This document shows, one piece after another, positions 1 to 8,931 of a stretch of 64,000 bases of DNA (positions are counted from its first letter, which is position 1; each line of letters begins with the position of its first letter). The position numbers and the translations under genes were made by a program. Below the pieces are notes generated by a model that had not been told where the DNA came from, searched no databases, and worked only from the letters and a program-made list of their open reading frames with translations. This DNA comes from Verrucomicrobiales bacterium (GTDB taxonomy: Bacteria > Verrucomicrobiota > Verrucomicrobiia > Verrucomicrobiales > DEV007). The stretch spans positions 1-64,000 of the forward strand of contig JARGPI010000014.1 of assembly GCA_029213005.1 (NCBI GenBank), given 5' to 3'.

Positions 1-155
1 GTTCAACCGGTGGTTCCTGGTCAAGAGGTGGTTCCTGTTCAACCGGTGGTTCCTGTTCAACCGGTGGCTCCTGGTCAACCGGTGGCTCCTGTTCAACCGG
101 TGGCTCCTGGTCAACCGGTGGCTCCTGGTCAACCGGTGGCTCCTGGTCAACCGGT
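1..155. repeat. 18-bp tandem repeat coding for PPVDQE/PPVEQE
   Basis: About eight near-identical 18-bp units with the word CTCCTGGTCAACCGGTGG (one variable base, GGTC or GTTC). On the minus strand they encode Pro-Pro-Val-Asp/Glu-Gln-Glu in the frame of the protease gene. The array continues past the window edge, so its length is unknown. It looks like a Pro-rich spacer or cell-wall-spanning stalk. Confidence 0.9.
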
Positions 156-3100
156 TGCGGAGAGGTGGTCGGAGGTTCCACAGTTGGGAGAATCGGATCG
201 GGAATTTCATTAACCGCTGAAGATGTAGCGGAGTTTGAAGCGGTGTCAGCCTGGGTGTCTGGAGCTCCGGAAGACGGCGGGGCTGAGTTTGTTTGAGTAT
301 GAGAATGATTCGAGGCGGGGAGTCGACGCTCGCCCTCCTGGATGTAGCCATACATCAGGGAATTTGAATCATCATGCTCATGGGTGTCATCCAGGCCGAG
401 AATGTGCCCCTGTTCATGCATGATCGCTGTAAGCAGATCGATTCCTTCGGAAGCGGATCCGGAGTCTGCCTGAAATGATGTGTTGCTAGTTGGGGCATAC
501 TCCTCATCGGAAAGAAGCGTTTCGTCGATGAACCAGCCCCTTCCAGACGCATTATGGTCGATGGTGATGGTATTGCCGGATCCGGTCCCCACGATGTCAT
601 CTGACAAGTCTCCAACTTCGTAGTTAATAGCACGCAGCCGATCGACAAGATCGGCGGAAAGACCGGCGTCAATCCAACGCTGAACTGCGGCATCGGCGAC
701 CTGATTGACTGTCACTTGCGTTACGGTGGTCACTGCTCCGCTGTTCTCACCAGTCGCGGTCAATGGAGGCACGCCACTGATAGAGACGTTGTCGATCCCA
801 AACGACTCTCCACCACCGTCAGCTTTTACGGTGAGCCGTAGATCCATCAGAGTACCAGTCCCCGCGATAGAGCTGGAGTAGGTATCGAAAGTGTACGACA
901 ACATATTCACACCATCGCTGAGCCCTCCGCTATCATGGGTGAACTCCATAATATTGACAAAAGGTCCGCCATCAATCCTGACCGCAAAGGTGATATGATC
1001 GTCGCTGTCAAAAACGGCTTTGGTCGCAGCGAGATCTGCCGAAAACCTAAGATTTGTCAGACCGCTTATCGTAATATTCGACCAATCCAGAACACGGGTG
1101 CCGGGTCTTGCCTGGTTGTTACGGTTTTGCAGAAATTCGGCATCCAGGTCCTCTCCGGTCAAAATCTTTCCGGTTCCCCCAATCAGGTCGGGGCGTCTGA
1201 CAACCGCACTGCCGTCAAAGTCGTTGCCTGATCTCCCGGTAGGATCATCGGTGTTGTAGATACCGAAGTAGTCATGATCCCCATCAGTGAAGAAGTTAGC
1301 GTTCTTTGTAAACCCTGCATCGTTGTCAAAGGTTTCGTAGAGAATGTTTGGGAGTGGTGGAGGATCATTATTGACAATGGTTCCAACGGCCGAGCCCTGA
1401 GTCGTCGAAATAGTGCCGATTGAGGGGTTGTTGAGAGTGATGGTAAATGTTTCGTCCGGTTCAAAGAAGATATCGTCAGTGATGTTGATATCGATGGTGG
1501 CGGTCGCCTGGCCGGGTGTAAAGTTCAACGTTCCTCCCAAAGGAAATGCGCCACCAAAATCGCTCACGTTAGTGGTTCCTGCCGCAAAGGAATAATCGAC
1601 GCTTGCGGTACCGTTTGGATTGTCTCTTGTCACGGTAAAGGTCACGGTTCCGGCGTCTTCATTGGCCGAAACCGGGGCGGTAGAGAAGACCGGAGGTAAT
1701 CCTGCTGTGGCACCACTGATTAACAGGGAGTAATTCTGGCTGGCACCGGTCAATGCCCCGTTGTGTCCGATGTGCAAAGTGTAGTTACCGGCTGCGGGGA
1801 GATCAAGCAGCACTTGTTCAACGTTATCGAGTCGGTTTTGGAGTGAGCTGTCAAAACTCCCGCTCACACCTCTGGATGCGTTGTTGGCAGGGTTGGTCGC
1901 ATCCAGTGTCCAGGGGTAGTAATAAGTGGTGTCGTCGGAATTTGTGAACCAGATATCCAGGTCGTTAACCAAAACTGAAGTCTGGTTGTCCAGACCGGAT
2001 TGGGCCGTGCCGGCGAGGTCGGTCCAAACTAGGGTTGCTTTTAGGGGATTGGCGCCGTCCCAGGTGAGATTATAAGTCAGTTCCGTTCCGGAGTAACTGT
2101 CTTCATACAGCAAATTACTGGTTGGTGACACCGAAGCAGCATCAGTGAGGAAATTGGCACTTCGCAAACCGTCTACCAAACCGTAACCATAGGAATAATC
2201 AGGTCCTGTGTTTCCGAGATCTGTGGCATTGTGAATCAACAGTCCTTTGGTGGTGGCGCTGTTGACCTGTCCTGCGCCGTAGAGATTTCTGTAGTGTTCG
2301 GTAAGCAGTGCCGCCGTTCCTGCGACATTGGGCGCTGCCATCGATGTCCCTGATGAATTGCCGTAATCAGAATCACTGTCGGCCCGAGACGAATAAAGTG
2401 AGTTGCCATTTCCGACCACGTCAGGCTTAACCCGCCCATCATCGGTGGGACCATAGGAAGAGAACGACGTAATATTGTCCACTCCTGCCTGATGCGGGTC
2501 CACGGTCACGTCATTTATAGCCCCGACGACAAGATTGTTTTTGGCAGCCTTATACGGGGACGTCAGTGTGTCGAACCCGGTGCCGTCGTTACCGTCGCTT
2601 CCTGGAGCCGAGGTGGCTCCGCTGTTAGGGACCACGTAATATCCCGCTCCCGCCCATCCGGTTACGTTGCCCGGGTCTGAGGATAGGTAAGTGATATATT
2701 CATTCGTCCCGTTGGCATCGGTAAAACTGTCATTGCGATCATTACCAGCCGACCAGACGCTGAGAAGATGGTCGTTATCATAGAGGACTTGATCCAGGTC
2801 CACCGACAGTGAGGTGTATTGACCGAAATCAGGATCTTCTGTGTAAAGCGAACGGTCCGCCCGGAAGTAATCCCAGTCGCCCGTGACTCCTAGCCCGAAT
2901 GGGTCGTCGTTGTCGACACTCCAGCCATAATTGAATCCATAAGAGTGATTGGAGATATCAATGAGATTGGCATCATTACCCATCTCGGTGAGGGCATTAC
3001 TTGAGGTGTAGGAGCGAATATTTACGGCAGTCGCCATGCCCTCGGCATTCGGATCGACTCCGGATGCACCGATGGTTCCGGCCACATGGGTGGCATGATC

Positions 3101-4147
3101 AGAAAAGGTTCCTGTGTCTACCACGGTGACCCGGCCTCCAAACTCCTGATGGGTATCTCTGATGGTTCCGCCTGCTTCCCAAATCCCCACGGTCACTCCG
3201 GCTCCAGTTAAGTTCAGGCCGGATGAGCCCCCCGGCTTCAGATCCTGAGCATTCGTTGTGTCCGCTGCATTCAAATTGTCAGGAACTTCCGTCTGCATTT
3301 CCGAAGGATGAGGTCCCGCCCCGAGGAACCGGATTTCACCGGGCGCTAACGCTTCCGGCGAGGCGTCAGCAAGATAATTTCTTCCATCCAGACTCCCCGC
3401 CTCGGCTCCGGTCGCTAATCCTTCACTGGGGAGCTTGCGGACTCCTTCGTTCAAACCACTAAACATGAGCTGGTCTGACTGGCCGGGCACGTAGATATCT
3501 TCCATCCCCAACACATGCCCCACCTCGTGGAGCATAACCGTCAACATATCCATCCGGTTATTCGCCATTTCATCGACGGCGGAAAGCACTCCTTCATTAT
3601 CCATGAAGAACTCGGAATCCTCCATCGGCGTGGAATCCACAAACCAACCGTTGCCGGCAGCGTCAGAGTCCAGAAAGATTTTGGTACCCTCTGCGTAACC
3701 GAGGGCTAATCCGTCGATCTCTGTCACTGAGACCTCAATGGACTGCAAAATCTCAAGTTGTTCGGCGGATAGCCCGGTGTTTTTCCAGCGTTCAACCGAT
3801 GCTTTAGTCAGATCCGCTATATCCTCATCAGTCAAATTTTCGAAACTGGTGAGCGTTACCTCCACGTTTTCGTGACTGGAGGCACCCTGAGCGGGCAAAG
3901 TAGGTTCAGCCCCTAGAACGGATAGAGTGGAGAAATCACCCTGATTCGCTGACGACTCGGAATCGACCTGGATTTCCTGAGCCGCAGCATCAGGCAGCTC
4001 CGCTTCAACCGGTGCTGCAGAGTATAAAATCCTTGCCTCAAGGGCTTCGGCGATATATTCGCGATTCGCGAGGTTGTTGGCTTGAGAAGGGGCCGATTTA
4101 TCGCTGGAAATTCGGGAGCGCAGTTTCTGGAAGAAATCCTTTTTCAT
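1..4147 (-). CDS. LEPR-XLL-type secreted protein with subtilase and two matrixin-like metalloprotease modules (3' end cut)
   Basis: Partial: 1382 codons read without a stop from the ATG at 4147 to the window edge. Residues 35-46 (ALEARILYSAAP) match the LEPR-XLL motif found at the N-terminus of very large surface proteins. A zinc-protease module follows, with HEVGHVLGMED at 207-217. Next is a peptidase S8 domain: His in DHATHVAGT (His351), oxyanion-type SAGNDRND, Ser in GTSMAAP (Ser602). The position expected to hold the catalytic Asp reads VGIWEAGG, i.e. Glu324. A Calx-beta-like domain spans about 820-925, then a region of unknown fold. A second zinc-protease module has HEQGHILGLDD starting at 1244, followed by a tail of PPVDQE/PPVEQE repeats. 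Probably exported; no classical signal peptide is evident, which fits LEPR-XLL proteins. The two metalloprotease modules resemble each other (both contain GWF[VI]D and a LLT/MLT-HE core). Confidence 0.85.
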   Translation of the reverse strand, partial: MKKDFFQKLRSRISSDKSAPSQANNLANREYIAEALEARILYSAAPVEAELPDAAAQEIQVDSESSANQGDFSTLSVLGAEPTLPAQGASSHENVEVTLTSFENLTDEDIADLTKASVERWKNTGLSAEQLEILQSIEVSVTEIDGLALGYAEGTKIFLDSDAAGNGWFVDSTPMEDSEFFMDNEGVLSAVDEMANNRMDMLTVMLHEVGHVLGMEDIYVPGQSDQLMFSGLNEGVRKLPSEGLATGAEAGSLDGRNYLADASPEALAPGEIRFLGAGPHPSEMQTEVPDNLNAADTTNAQDLKPGGSSGLNLTGAGVTVGIWEAGGTIRDTHQEFGGRVTVVDTGTFSDHATHVAGTIGASGVDPNAEGMATAVNIRSYTSSNALTEMGNDANLIDISNHSYGFNYGWSVDNDDPFGLGVTGDWDYFRADRSLYTEDPDFGQYTSLSVDLDQVLYDNDHLLSVWSAGNDRNDSFTDANGTNEYITYLSSDPGNVTGWAGAGYYVVPNSGATSAPGSDGNDGTGFDTLTSPYKAAKNNLVVGAINDVTVDPHQAGVDNITSFSSYGPTDDGRVKPDVVGNGNSLYSSRADSDSDYGNSSGTSMAAPNVAGTAALLTEHYRNLYGAGQVNSATTKGLLIHNATDLGNTGPDYSYGYGLVDGLRSANFLTDAASVSPTSNLLYEDSYSGTELTYNLTWDGANPLKATLVWTDLAGTAQSGLDNQTSVLVNDLDIWFTNSDDTTYYYPWTLDATNPANNASRGVSGSFDSSLQNRLDNVEQVLLDLPAAGNYTLHIGHNGALTGASQNYSLLISGATAGLPPVFSTAPVSANEDAGTVTFTVTRDNPNGTASVDYSFAAGTTNVSDFGGAFPLGGTLNFTPGQATATIDINITDDIFFEPDETFTITLNNPSIGTISTTQGSAVGTIVNNDPPPLPNILYETFDNDAGFTKNANFFTDGDHDYFGIYNTDDPTGRSGNDFDGSAVVRRPDLIGGTGKILTGEDLDAEFLQNRNNQARPGTRVLDWSNITISGLTNLRFSADLAATKAVFDSDDHITFAVRIDGGPFVNIMEFTHDSGGLSDGVNMLSYTFDTYSSSIAGTGTLMDLRLTVKADGGGESFGIDNVSISGVPPLTATGENSGAVTTVTQVTVNQVADAAVQRWIDAGLSADLVDRLRAINYEVGDLSDDIVGTGSGNTITIDHNASGRGWFIDETLLSDEEYAPTSNTSFQADSGSASEGIDLLTAIMHEQGHILGLDDTHEHDDSNSLMYGYIQEGERRLPASNHSHTQTNSAPPSSGAPDTQADTASNSATSSAVNEIPDPILPTVEPPTTSPQPVDQEPPVDQEPPVDQEPPVEQEPPVDQEPPVEQEPPVEQEPPLDQEPPVE

Positions 4148-4527
4148 ATCTTTTCAGGTGGCGTTATCTGGGAAAACTGTTTTCTGCGTTCAGAAAAAAC
4201 AGCTTGGAATTTTTCTAGGTGTCCACCTAAATCAAATTTCTCACAGAGACAGTCGAAGTGTGTGGTGTTCGTTAACCGTTAACTAAAAGCAACTCACAAT
4301 AATTAGGTCAAGTCAATTTGCACTTTTTTAAAAATACCGGTATTCCCTTCGGGATAAATTCCCCGTCCGCATTTTTTGGGGATTTCAAAATCCCCGGTGT
4401 CGATTACAAATTTCATTGTGTTTATTTGCCTTAAACCCGGTGTATCAGGGCGCAGATGATGATGGATTTTTCTGCTGCGGCACGGTTTGCTCTGGCCAAA
4501 TGCTGAGAGCCCGCTTAAAGCTTAATC
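4148..4527. other. Divergent intergenic region
   Basis: 380 bp between two divergent genes, presumably holding both promoters. It contains AT-rich runs around 4310-4340 and a C/G-rich inverted word near 4355-4400 (TTCCCTTCGGGATAAATTCCCC). No gene, operator or RNA could be identified. Confidence 0.6.
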
Positions 4528-6045
4528 ATGAACCACCTGTCGCTTGTTTTACCCGAGGAACGTTGGCACCCTTCGGTTGTGGCTGCTACCGCCCGCCTTT
4601 TCAGTATTTCCGCTCCAGATGTAGAACAGGCCCGGGTTCTGGAGATCGATTGCGGCGACGGAGGGAATATTATTTCCATAGCGGCATCCCTCCCATCATC
4701 GAGTTGCACCGGAGTCGCCTTATCATCTGAAGCGCTTGATCGCGGTCGGAATCTTATTTCAGAAAGCGGACTGAAAAACGTTGTTCTGCATGATCAAACG
4801 CCAGCCGACGGGGTATTTGATTACATTTTTCTTAGAAACACTTATTCGCGGCAGCAGCCGGACATCCGGTCGGAATGGCTATCCAGTTACGCAGGTAAAC
4901 TGGCGGAAAACGGCGTCATTGTAGTTGAACACATGTGCTATCCGGGATGGCATTTTTTAGATCCCATTAGAGAGCAGATTCAGTATCACACCCGTAATAT
5001 AGACGACGCTTTCGAAAAAATGATCGCCGGGCGCCAGTACCTAAGCGCCCTTTCGAGCAGTATTCCGCCCCGGATGGCGCAGTTTAAAAAGATGGTTCGA
5101 AGTGCCTGGGAGAGGTCGACCGGTGTTCCCGATGTGAATTTCGGAGTCGAGTATCTTGATACGCAAACTCGACCTTCGTATTTTCATCAATTTGCAGAAA
5201 CCTTACAAGGCGGTGGGTATCAGTATTTGTGTGAACTGGCGCCAGGCAGCATGTTGATCAATCAGTTTCCCGGGGCGATCAGTGCGGTTTTACCGGAAGA
5301 AGCAGGCGTGATTGAAACTGAACAGTATCTCGACTTTGTGACCAATCGTACCAAGAGAGTGTCGATTTTGTGCCGTGCAGAGCTTGAAATCGAGCGGCAA
5401 ATTGATGCATCAGTCTGCGACGGACTTTATTTTTCCGCGGCGGGCTTGCCTGAGAATCCGGAACAGATCTTTCAAGAAGAGGAAACCAGACTCACCAGCC
5501 CCTACGGTGGAACCGTCACCGTTTCTGTCCCTGCGGCCAAAGCGGCATTGCTGGAACTGTGCTCCCGTTTCCCCCGTCGCATGCAGATCGGCGAAGTGAT
5601 TGATATCGTCAGGGACATCCACAAAGACTTCACCGAAGCAGATAAAGTAGCGATTTACGAAACGTTTGCCGCCTGCGCGGTGTGCGAGATCGTTCAGATC
5701 AACTCGGATCCGGGACAGGGGTGTGCGACGCTGTCCGAAAAACCGGTCGCATCATCCCTGATCAGAGCGCAGGCCCGGATTCGTTCGATACCCCATGTCT
5801 CAAGTTTGCAGCATCGATCCGTCCCGGTTGATCAGATGGATTGTTTGTTACTCGAGATGCTTGACGGCAATAATGACAAAGCCGCCCTGATTGCTAAATT
5901 TAGAGAATTGGTAGAAAAGCAGTCGATCACCTTAAAACGGGATGACAAGCCGGTGGCTGATGAAGCGACCGTCGAGGAAATCGCATCGCAGCAAATTGAC
6001 CGGTTTCTTGAAACGTATTTAGCGAGAGGGTTTCTTGAGTCGTAG
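4528..6045 (+). CDS. SAM-dependent methyltransferase with methyltransferase regulatory domain (PKMT-like)
   Basis: 505 aa. The N-terminal third is a class I Rossmann methyltransferase: VLEIDCGDGGN at residues 37-47 is motif I (SAM binding), followed by the acidic and DYIFLRNTYS regions. The middle part (about 210-290, FHQFAETLQGGGYQYLCEL) fits the methyltransferase regulatory domain (PF10119), and the C-terminal quarter is a helical, winged-helix-like domain. This architecture is that of bacterial protein-lysine methyltransferase-like proteins, known from Rickettsia PKMT enzymes that methylate outer-membrane protein OmpB; the substrate here is unknown. It is cytoplasmic, with no signal or TM segment. 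It stands alone, divergent from the giant protease gene, which is a conceivable substrate only by proximity. Confidence 0.8.
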   Translation: MNHLSLVLPEERWHPSVVAATARLFSISAPDVEQARVLEIDCGDGGNIISIAASLPSSSCTGVALSSEALDRGRNLISESGLKNVVLHDQTPADGVFDYIFLRNTYSRQQPDIRSEWLSSYAGKLAENGVIVVEHMCYPGWHFLDPIREQIQYHTRNIDDAFEKMIAGRQYLSALSSSIPPRMAQFKKMVRSAWERSTGVPDVNFGVEYLDTQTRPSYFHQFAETLQGGGYQYLCELAPGSMLINQFPGAISAVLPEEAGVIETEQYLDFVTNRTKRVSILCRAELEIERQIDASVCDGLYFSAAGLPENPEQIFQEEETRLTSPYGGTVTVSVPAAKAALLELCSRFPRRMQIGEVIDIVRDIHKDFTEADKVAIYETFAACAVCEIVQINSDPGQGCATLSEKPVASSLIRAQARIRSIPHVSSLQHRSVPVDQMDCLLLEMLDGNNDKAALIAKFRELVEKQSITLKRDDKPVADEATVEEIASQQIDRFLETYLARGFLES

Positions 6046-6424
6046 TGTGTGGGAAATTGATGCTGCGAGCCGGTATAGCTGCCTTCCTGCCTTTGGTGGC
6101 TGAATCACCACAGGCGAACTTTTCAGGACAGCGGCCACAGTTCCACAATCACTTTGAAGAAAAGGCGAAACAAAGCGGGTATTTTAGGGGCTACGAAAAG
6201 CCGGATCCGACTTATCGTAATCTGTGTTATGTAAGGGGCTCATCCCTCTGCTTTTATCCATGTTAAAAATAACCTTTTGAAGCCGATGATGCGAATGATT
6301 GGAAATACATTTTTCTTGCCAGTACCGTTTGGATTAGCGAAAATGGCCGATCTAAACACGACTCGATCAAACTGAAAACGAAACGTCTGCCCCTCGTTTT
6401 TCTCTTCGCTGGATATTTGGGAAT

Positions 6425-6467
6425 ATATTGTATGGTAAAGTACCAGTGTGCCTTTCCCATACAATAT
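6425..6467. repeat. 11-bp inverted repeat
   Basis: ATATTGTATGG (6425-6435) and its exact reverse complement CCATACAATAT (6457-6467), separated by 21 nt. It could be an operator or the end of a decayed element. No T-tract follows, so it is not a clear terminator. Confidence 0.6.
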
Positions 6468-6879
6468 GGATCTGATCCCTGGCGGGACAGTGGCTCATAT
6501 TATCGGATGCACTCCAATGTTTCATCATGGTCTAGACTGGACTGGGACCTGGATGGTTCGGGAACGAAAACTGGCCGCATCCAGAGTCAGGGTGCGAGTC
6601 CGAGATTGAGACACCGGGAAATTAATTGTGAACTTTCCAACCGTTGGCGGACGATATTTAACTCTGCCTACTGGCCATTGGCCTATTTGGATCAACACAT
6701 CACGGGCTGGTCAGTCAAATTTCGAATGGACCCTCCAGAGTATTGGGATGGAAAGATGTGATCCGCATTAAACGGGGCACGCGTTAAACGGGCGTTAAAC
6801 GGGGGACAGACAGATAGCTGATAGACATGAACATATTTTGTCTGTGCCTGGTTACAGTTTTGGGCGCTGGCTTTGGGCA

Positions 6880-7076
6880 GCTGGTCGGGGTAGCGTGAAC
6901 AGTTTAAAAAACTGTCTTACGGGACACGCGGATCTATGCTGTAGAACAGTTTTTTAAACTGTTTTCATCAAGCTTTGGGAGCTTGCTTGGGCTGCGGGTC
7001 GGGGTAGCGTGAACAGTTTGGAAAACTGTTTTACGGGACGCGTGGAGCTTCGCTGTAGAACCGTTTTTTAAACTGT
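6880..7076. repeat. 114-bp tandem duplication, each unit with a long inverted repeat
   Basis: The word GGTCGGGGTAGCGTGAACAG recurs at a 114-bp period (6884 and 6998). Unit 1 contains AACAGTTTAAAAAACTGT (6898-6915) and its perfect reverse complement at 6946-6963, giving an 18-bp stem with a 30-nt loop. Unit 2 has the same design with substitutions (7012-7029 and 7060-7075). Each arm is itself nearly palindromic (AACAGTTT/AAACTGTT). Confidence 0.8.
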
Positions 7077-7124
7077 CTGATCAACCCCGGGAGTAATTCA
7101 ACAAGGGGCAGACAAACAATGAAT

Positions 7125-7144
7125 AGTTGAATTCCCATTCAACT
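7125..7144. repeat. Perfect 8-bp hairpin
   Basis: AGTTGAAT-TCCC-ATTCAACT, tetraloop hairpin. There is no T-run beside it; function unknown. Confidence 0.6.
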
Positions 7145-7360
7145 TATCCAGTAGGATTTTCCGGGCTTCTGTAGAAAATTATGAATCGGGTGTGTATTGG
7201 AAAAACTGACATAGAAGGGTTGCGTCGCCATGCCGGCGGGCGGTTGGTCACGAGTGGTTGTTTCGCAATTAGTTGAACTCCCGGGTTTCGACATCTCGAT
7301 GTCCGGCTGCTGGAAGCGCACCTCTAGGTTTTTCGAAGCGAGACGGCGTGGCTATTTTGA

Positions 7361-8497
7361 TCAAGCGCGTTTTCTCGCGCTCCTCCAGATGCCGATGATC
7401 ATTCCAATAATCATCACTCTTCCTATCAACATATCTGCGTTTTCCTTCCAAAGTGGCTCGCTCAGAAATCGATAGACAAGATACCAATATGATATCGAAA
7501 TTCCGAAAAACAGAATTAGCCTAAACAAGAACGAGGGGCGATTAGTAGCGGTTTCCGGGCGTTCGCTTCCGGTCGCTTTTTGGATGATTTCTGACCAGAA
7601 AAGGTAACGATAAAGCAGGCTTGGTAGATAAAGAAAGACGGACCATAAACCTCCGAGAATCAAGCCGGCAAAACAGAGGGGAATCAGCACCGGGAGCGCT
7701 AAAATGATCCCGTAAGGGTGTTTTGCCCGCAGATTTTCCACATACCAGCCGCAGCGTTTGATAAGGTGCAGAGGTGAGTTGATGATCTTCAATACCGGGT
7801 CGCAGCGGCAAATCGCCTTTTGCAGTTCCCGCTGAAAATCGCGGTTTTTTGGCTCAAGTGCGGCTGCTTTGCGGAGCCATGCTGCGGCATTTTTTCCGTC
7901 GTCAAGCTGGTGGAGATAGGTGGTTCCGATGTTGAAGTGGGTGGCGGCACATTCCGGGTCGAGCCGGAGGCTTTTCTGGTAGGCTTCGATCTGATCAAAG
8001 GCGCTCAGTCGGTTAGGATCGTCGATCGCGCCCTCAATCGCGGTTTCGAGAAGTTCGGTATTAAGATTTTCCGGCGCAAGTGAGCGGGCGGTCTCACAGG
8101 CGTGGCGGGCGGTGTGAAGATCGCCTCTTTCGTAGCAGTTCCAGCCGTATTCGGCCCAGACTGAGGCGTCCTCCGGGTCGATACTGAGCGCTTGGAGGAT
8201 GCTGCTCTTGGCCAGAAGCGGGCGATTGATCGCCCGAAGGTAGCGGGCACGAAGTCGGTGCGAAAGAGCGTCTTCCGGGGCGAGTCGGATGCTTTGATCG
8301 GAGTGATGCCTCGCAAGCGGGTAGTCCTCCACCTCGAGGCCCGCGATGGTGAGCATATTGTGGATATGGACGTTGTCTGGATCGTCGCACAAGATTTGGG
8401 GCGCCAGGGCGATGACTCTTTCCCACTGGCCGGCTTCGACGAGATGATCGAAGATTTTTAATTGGCGAAAGGCTGCGCTTTCCTGATCCGAAGCCAT
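7361..8497 (-). CDS. TPR-repeat membrane protein
   Basis: 378 aa. Residues about 10-240 are tetratricopeptide repeats (for example AEYGWNCYERGDLHTARHACETARSLAPEN and FNIGTTYLHQLDDGKNAAAWLRKAAALEPKN regions). The C-terminal third is hydrophobic with about four membrane segments (IILALPVLIPLCFAGLILGG, WSVFLYLPSLLYRYLF, LFRLILFFGISISYWYLVY, LIGRVMIIGMIIGIW), so the TPR part is probably cytoplasmic and membrane-anchored. It lies 57 bp downstream of the ftsB-like gene and is probably cotranscribed with eno and ftsB. TPR proteins act as protein-protein scaffolds; no specific partner can be named. Confidence 0.75.
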   Translation of the reverse strand: MASDQESAAFRQLKIFDHLVEAGQWERVIALAPQILCDDPDNVHIHNMLTIAGLEVEDYPLARHHSDQSIRLAPEDALSHRLRARYLRAINRPLLAKSSILQALSIDPEDASVWAEYGWNCYERGDLHTARHACETARSLAPENLNTELLETAIEGAIDDPNRLSAFDQIEAYQKSLRLDPECAATHFNIGTTYLHQLDDGKNAAAWLRKAAALEPKNRDFQRELQKAICRCDPVLKIINSPLHLIKRCGWYVENLRAKHPYGIILALPVLIPLCFAGLILGGLWSVFLYLPSLLYRYLFWSEIIQKATGSERPETATNRPSFLFRLILFFGISISYWYLVYRFLSEPLWKENADMLIGRVMIIGMIIGIWRSARKRA

Positions 8498-8554
8498 AGT
8501 GCCACTTTACGGCTCATTGAGATTTTCCGGGGAAAAAAATCACGATCGGTGATT

Positions 8555-8914
8555 TTATCGCTCGATCTGGATGATGTATTCGCCTTCCCGCTGCAGGTTG
8601 AGACGATCCCGGGCGACCGCTTCCATGTATTGGCGATCGGAGATAAGATTGGTGTGCTCGCGGCGCAGTTTTTCGACTTCCGCCTGTTTTCCGCTCCTGA
8701 CGGCTTCGAGAGCTTCGAGTTCAGACTGAAGTTTCTCCTGTTTTTGTAATTCAGGAGAAATCAGTTTGGCAAACACCAGAATTAACAGGACGTAGATGAT
8801 TATCTCCATAACCCTCGACATCTTTTGCCAGATGTTGAGTTGAGGTTTGCGGGGCTTTTGGGCCCCGCTGTGGCGATAAGTATCTGGATTGTCCTGAAAT
8901 TCCGGGTCGCGCAT
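8555..8914 (-). CDS. ftsB: FtsB/DivIC-family septum formation initiator
   Basis: 119 aa. A soluble basic N-terminus is followed by one TM helix (about residues 35-53, VMEIIIYVLLILVFAKLIS), a heptad-rich coiled coil (55-95) and the conserved C-terminal motif RDRLNLQREGEYIIQI typical of FtsB/DivIC. The family bridges FtsL and FtsQ in the divisome at the inner membrane. It starts 17 bp after the eno stop codon; eno next to ftsB/divIC is a common arrangement in bacteria and supports the call. Whether it is orthologous to FtsB or DivIC cannot be decided from the sequence alone. Confidence 0.85.
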   Translation of the reverse strand: MRDPEFQDNPDTYRHSGAQKPRKPQLNIWQKMSRVMEIIIYVLLILVFAKLISPELQKQEKLQSELEALEAVRSGKQAEVEKLRREHTNLISDRQYMEAVARDRLNLQREGEYIIQIER

Positions 8915-8931
8915 TCGTTAAGTCGTTCTAC

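Larger units (their letters stand above)
6046..7360. other. 1.3-kb region without a convincing gene, repeat-rich
   Basis: Short frames in this stretch (for example 6417-6761) have no recognisable domain and poor coding character. The region contains an 11-bp inverted repeat at 6425-6467, three copies of TTAAACGGG near 6768-6800, the words GGGGGACAGAC (near 6801) and GGGGCAGAC (near 7105), a 114-bp tandem duplication and a perfect 8-bp hairpin at 7125-7144. Such GGGGACAGAC words often flank remnants of small transposable elements, so a decayed mobile element is possible, but no transposase relic is readable. Confidence 0.55.

Noticed and set aside
1..155. Tandem repeat as CRISPR array
   Set aside because: Units are 18 bp without unique spacers and encode a regular peptide.
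10..213. Small plus-strand frame made of VAPGQPVAP repeats
   Set aside because: It is the antisense of the PPVDQE array in the minus-strand protease gene, which is in frame with clear domains.
6045..6761. Short plus-strand frames as genes (6045-6266 and 6417-6761)
   Set aside because: No recognisable domain, no ribosome-binding site and irregular composition; the region is full of inverted repeats.
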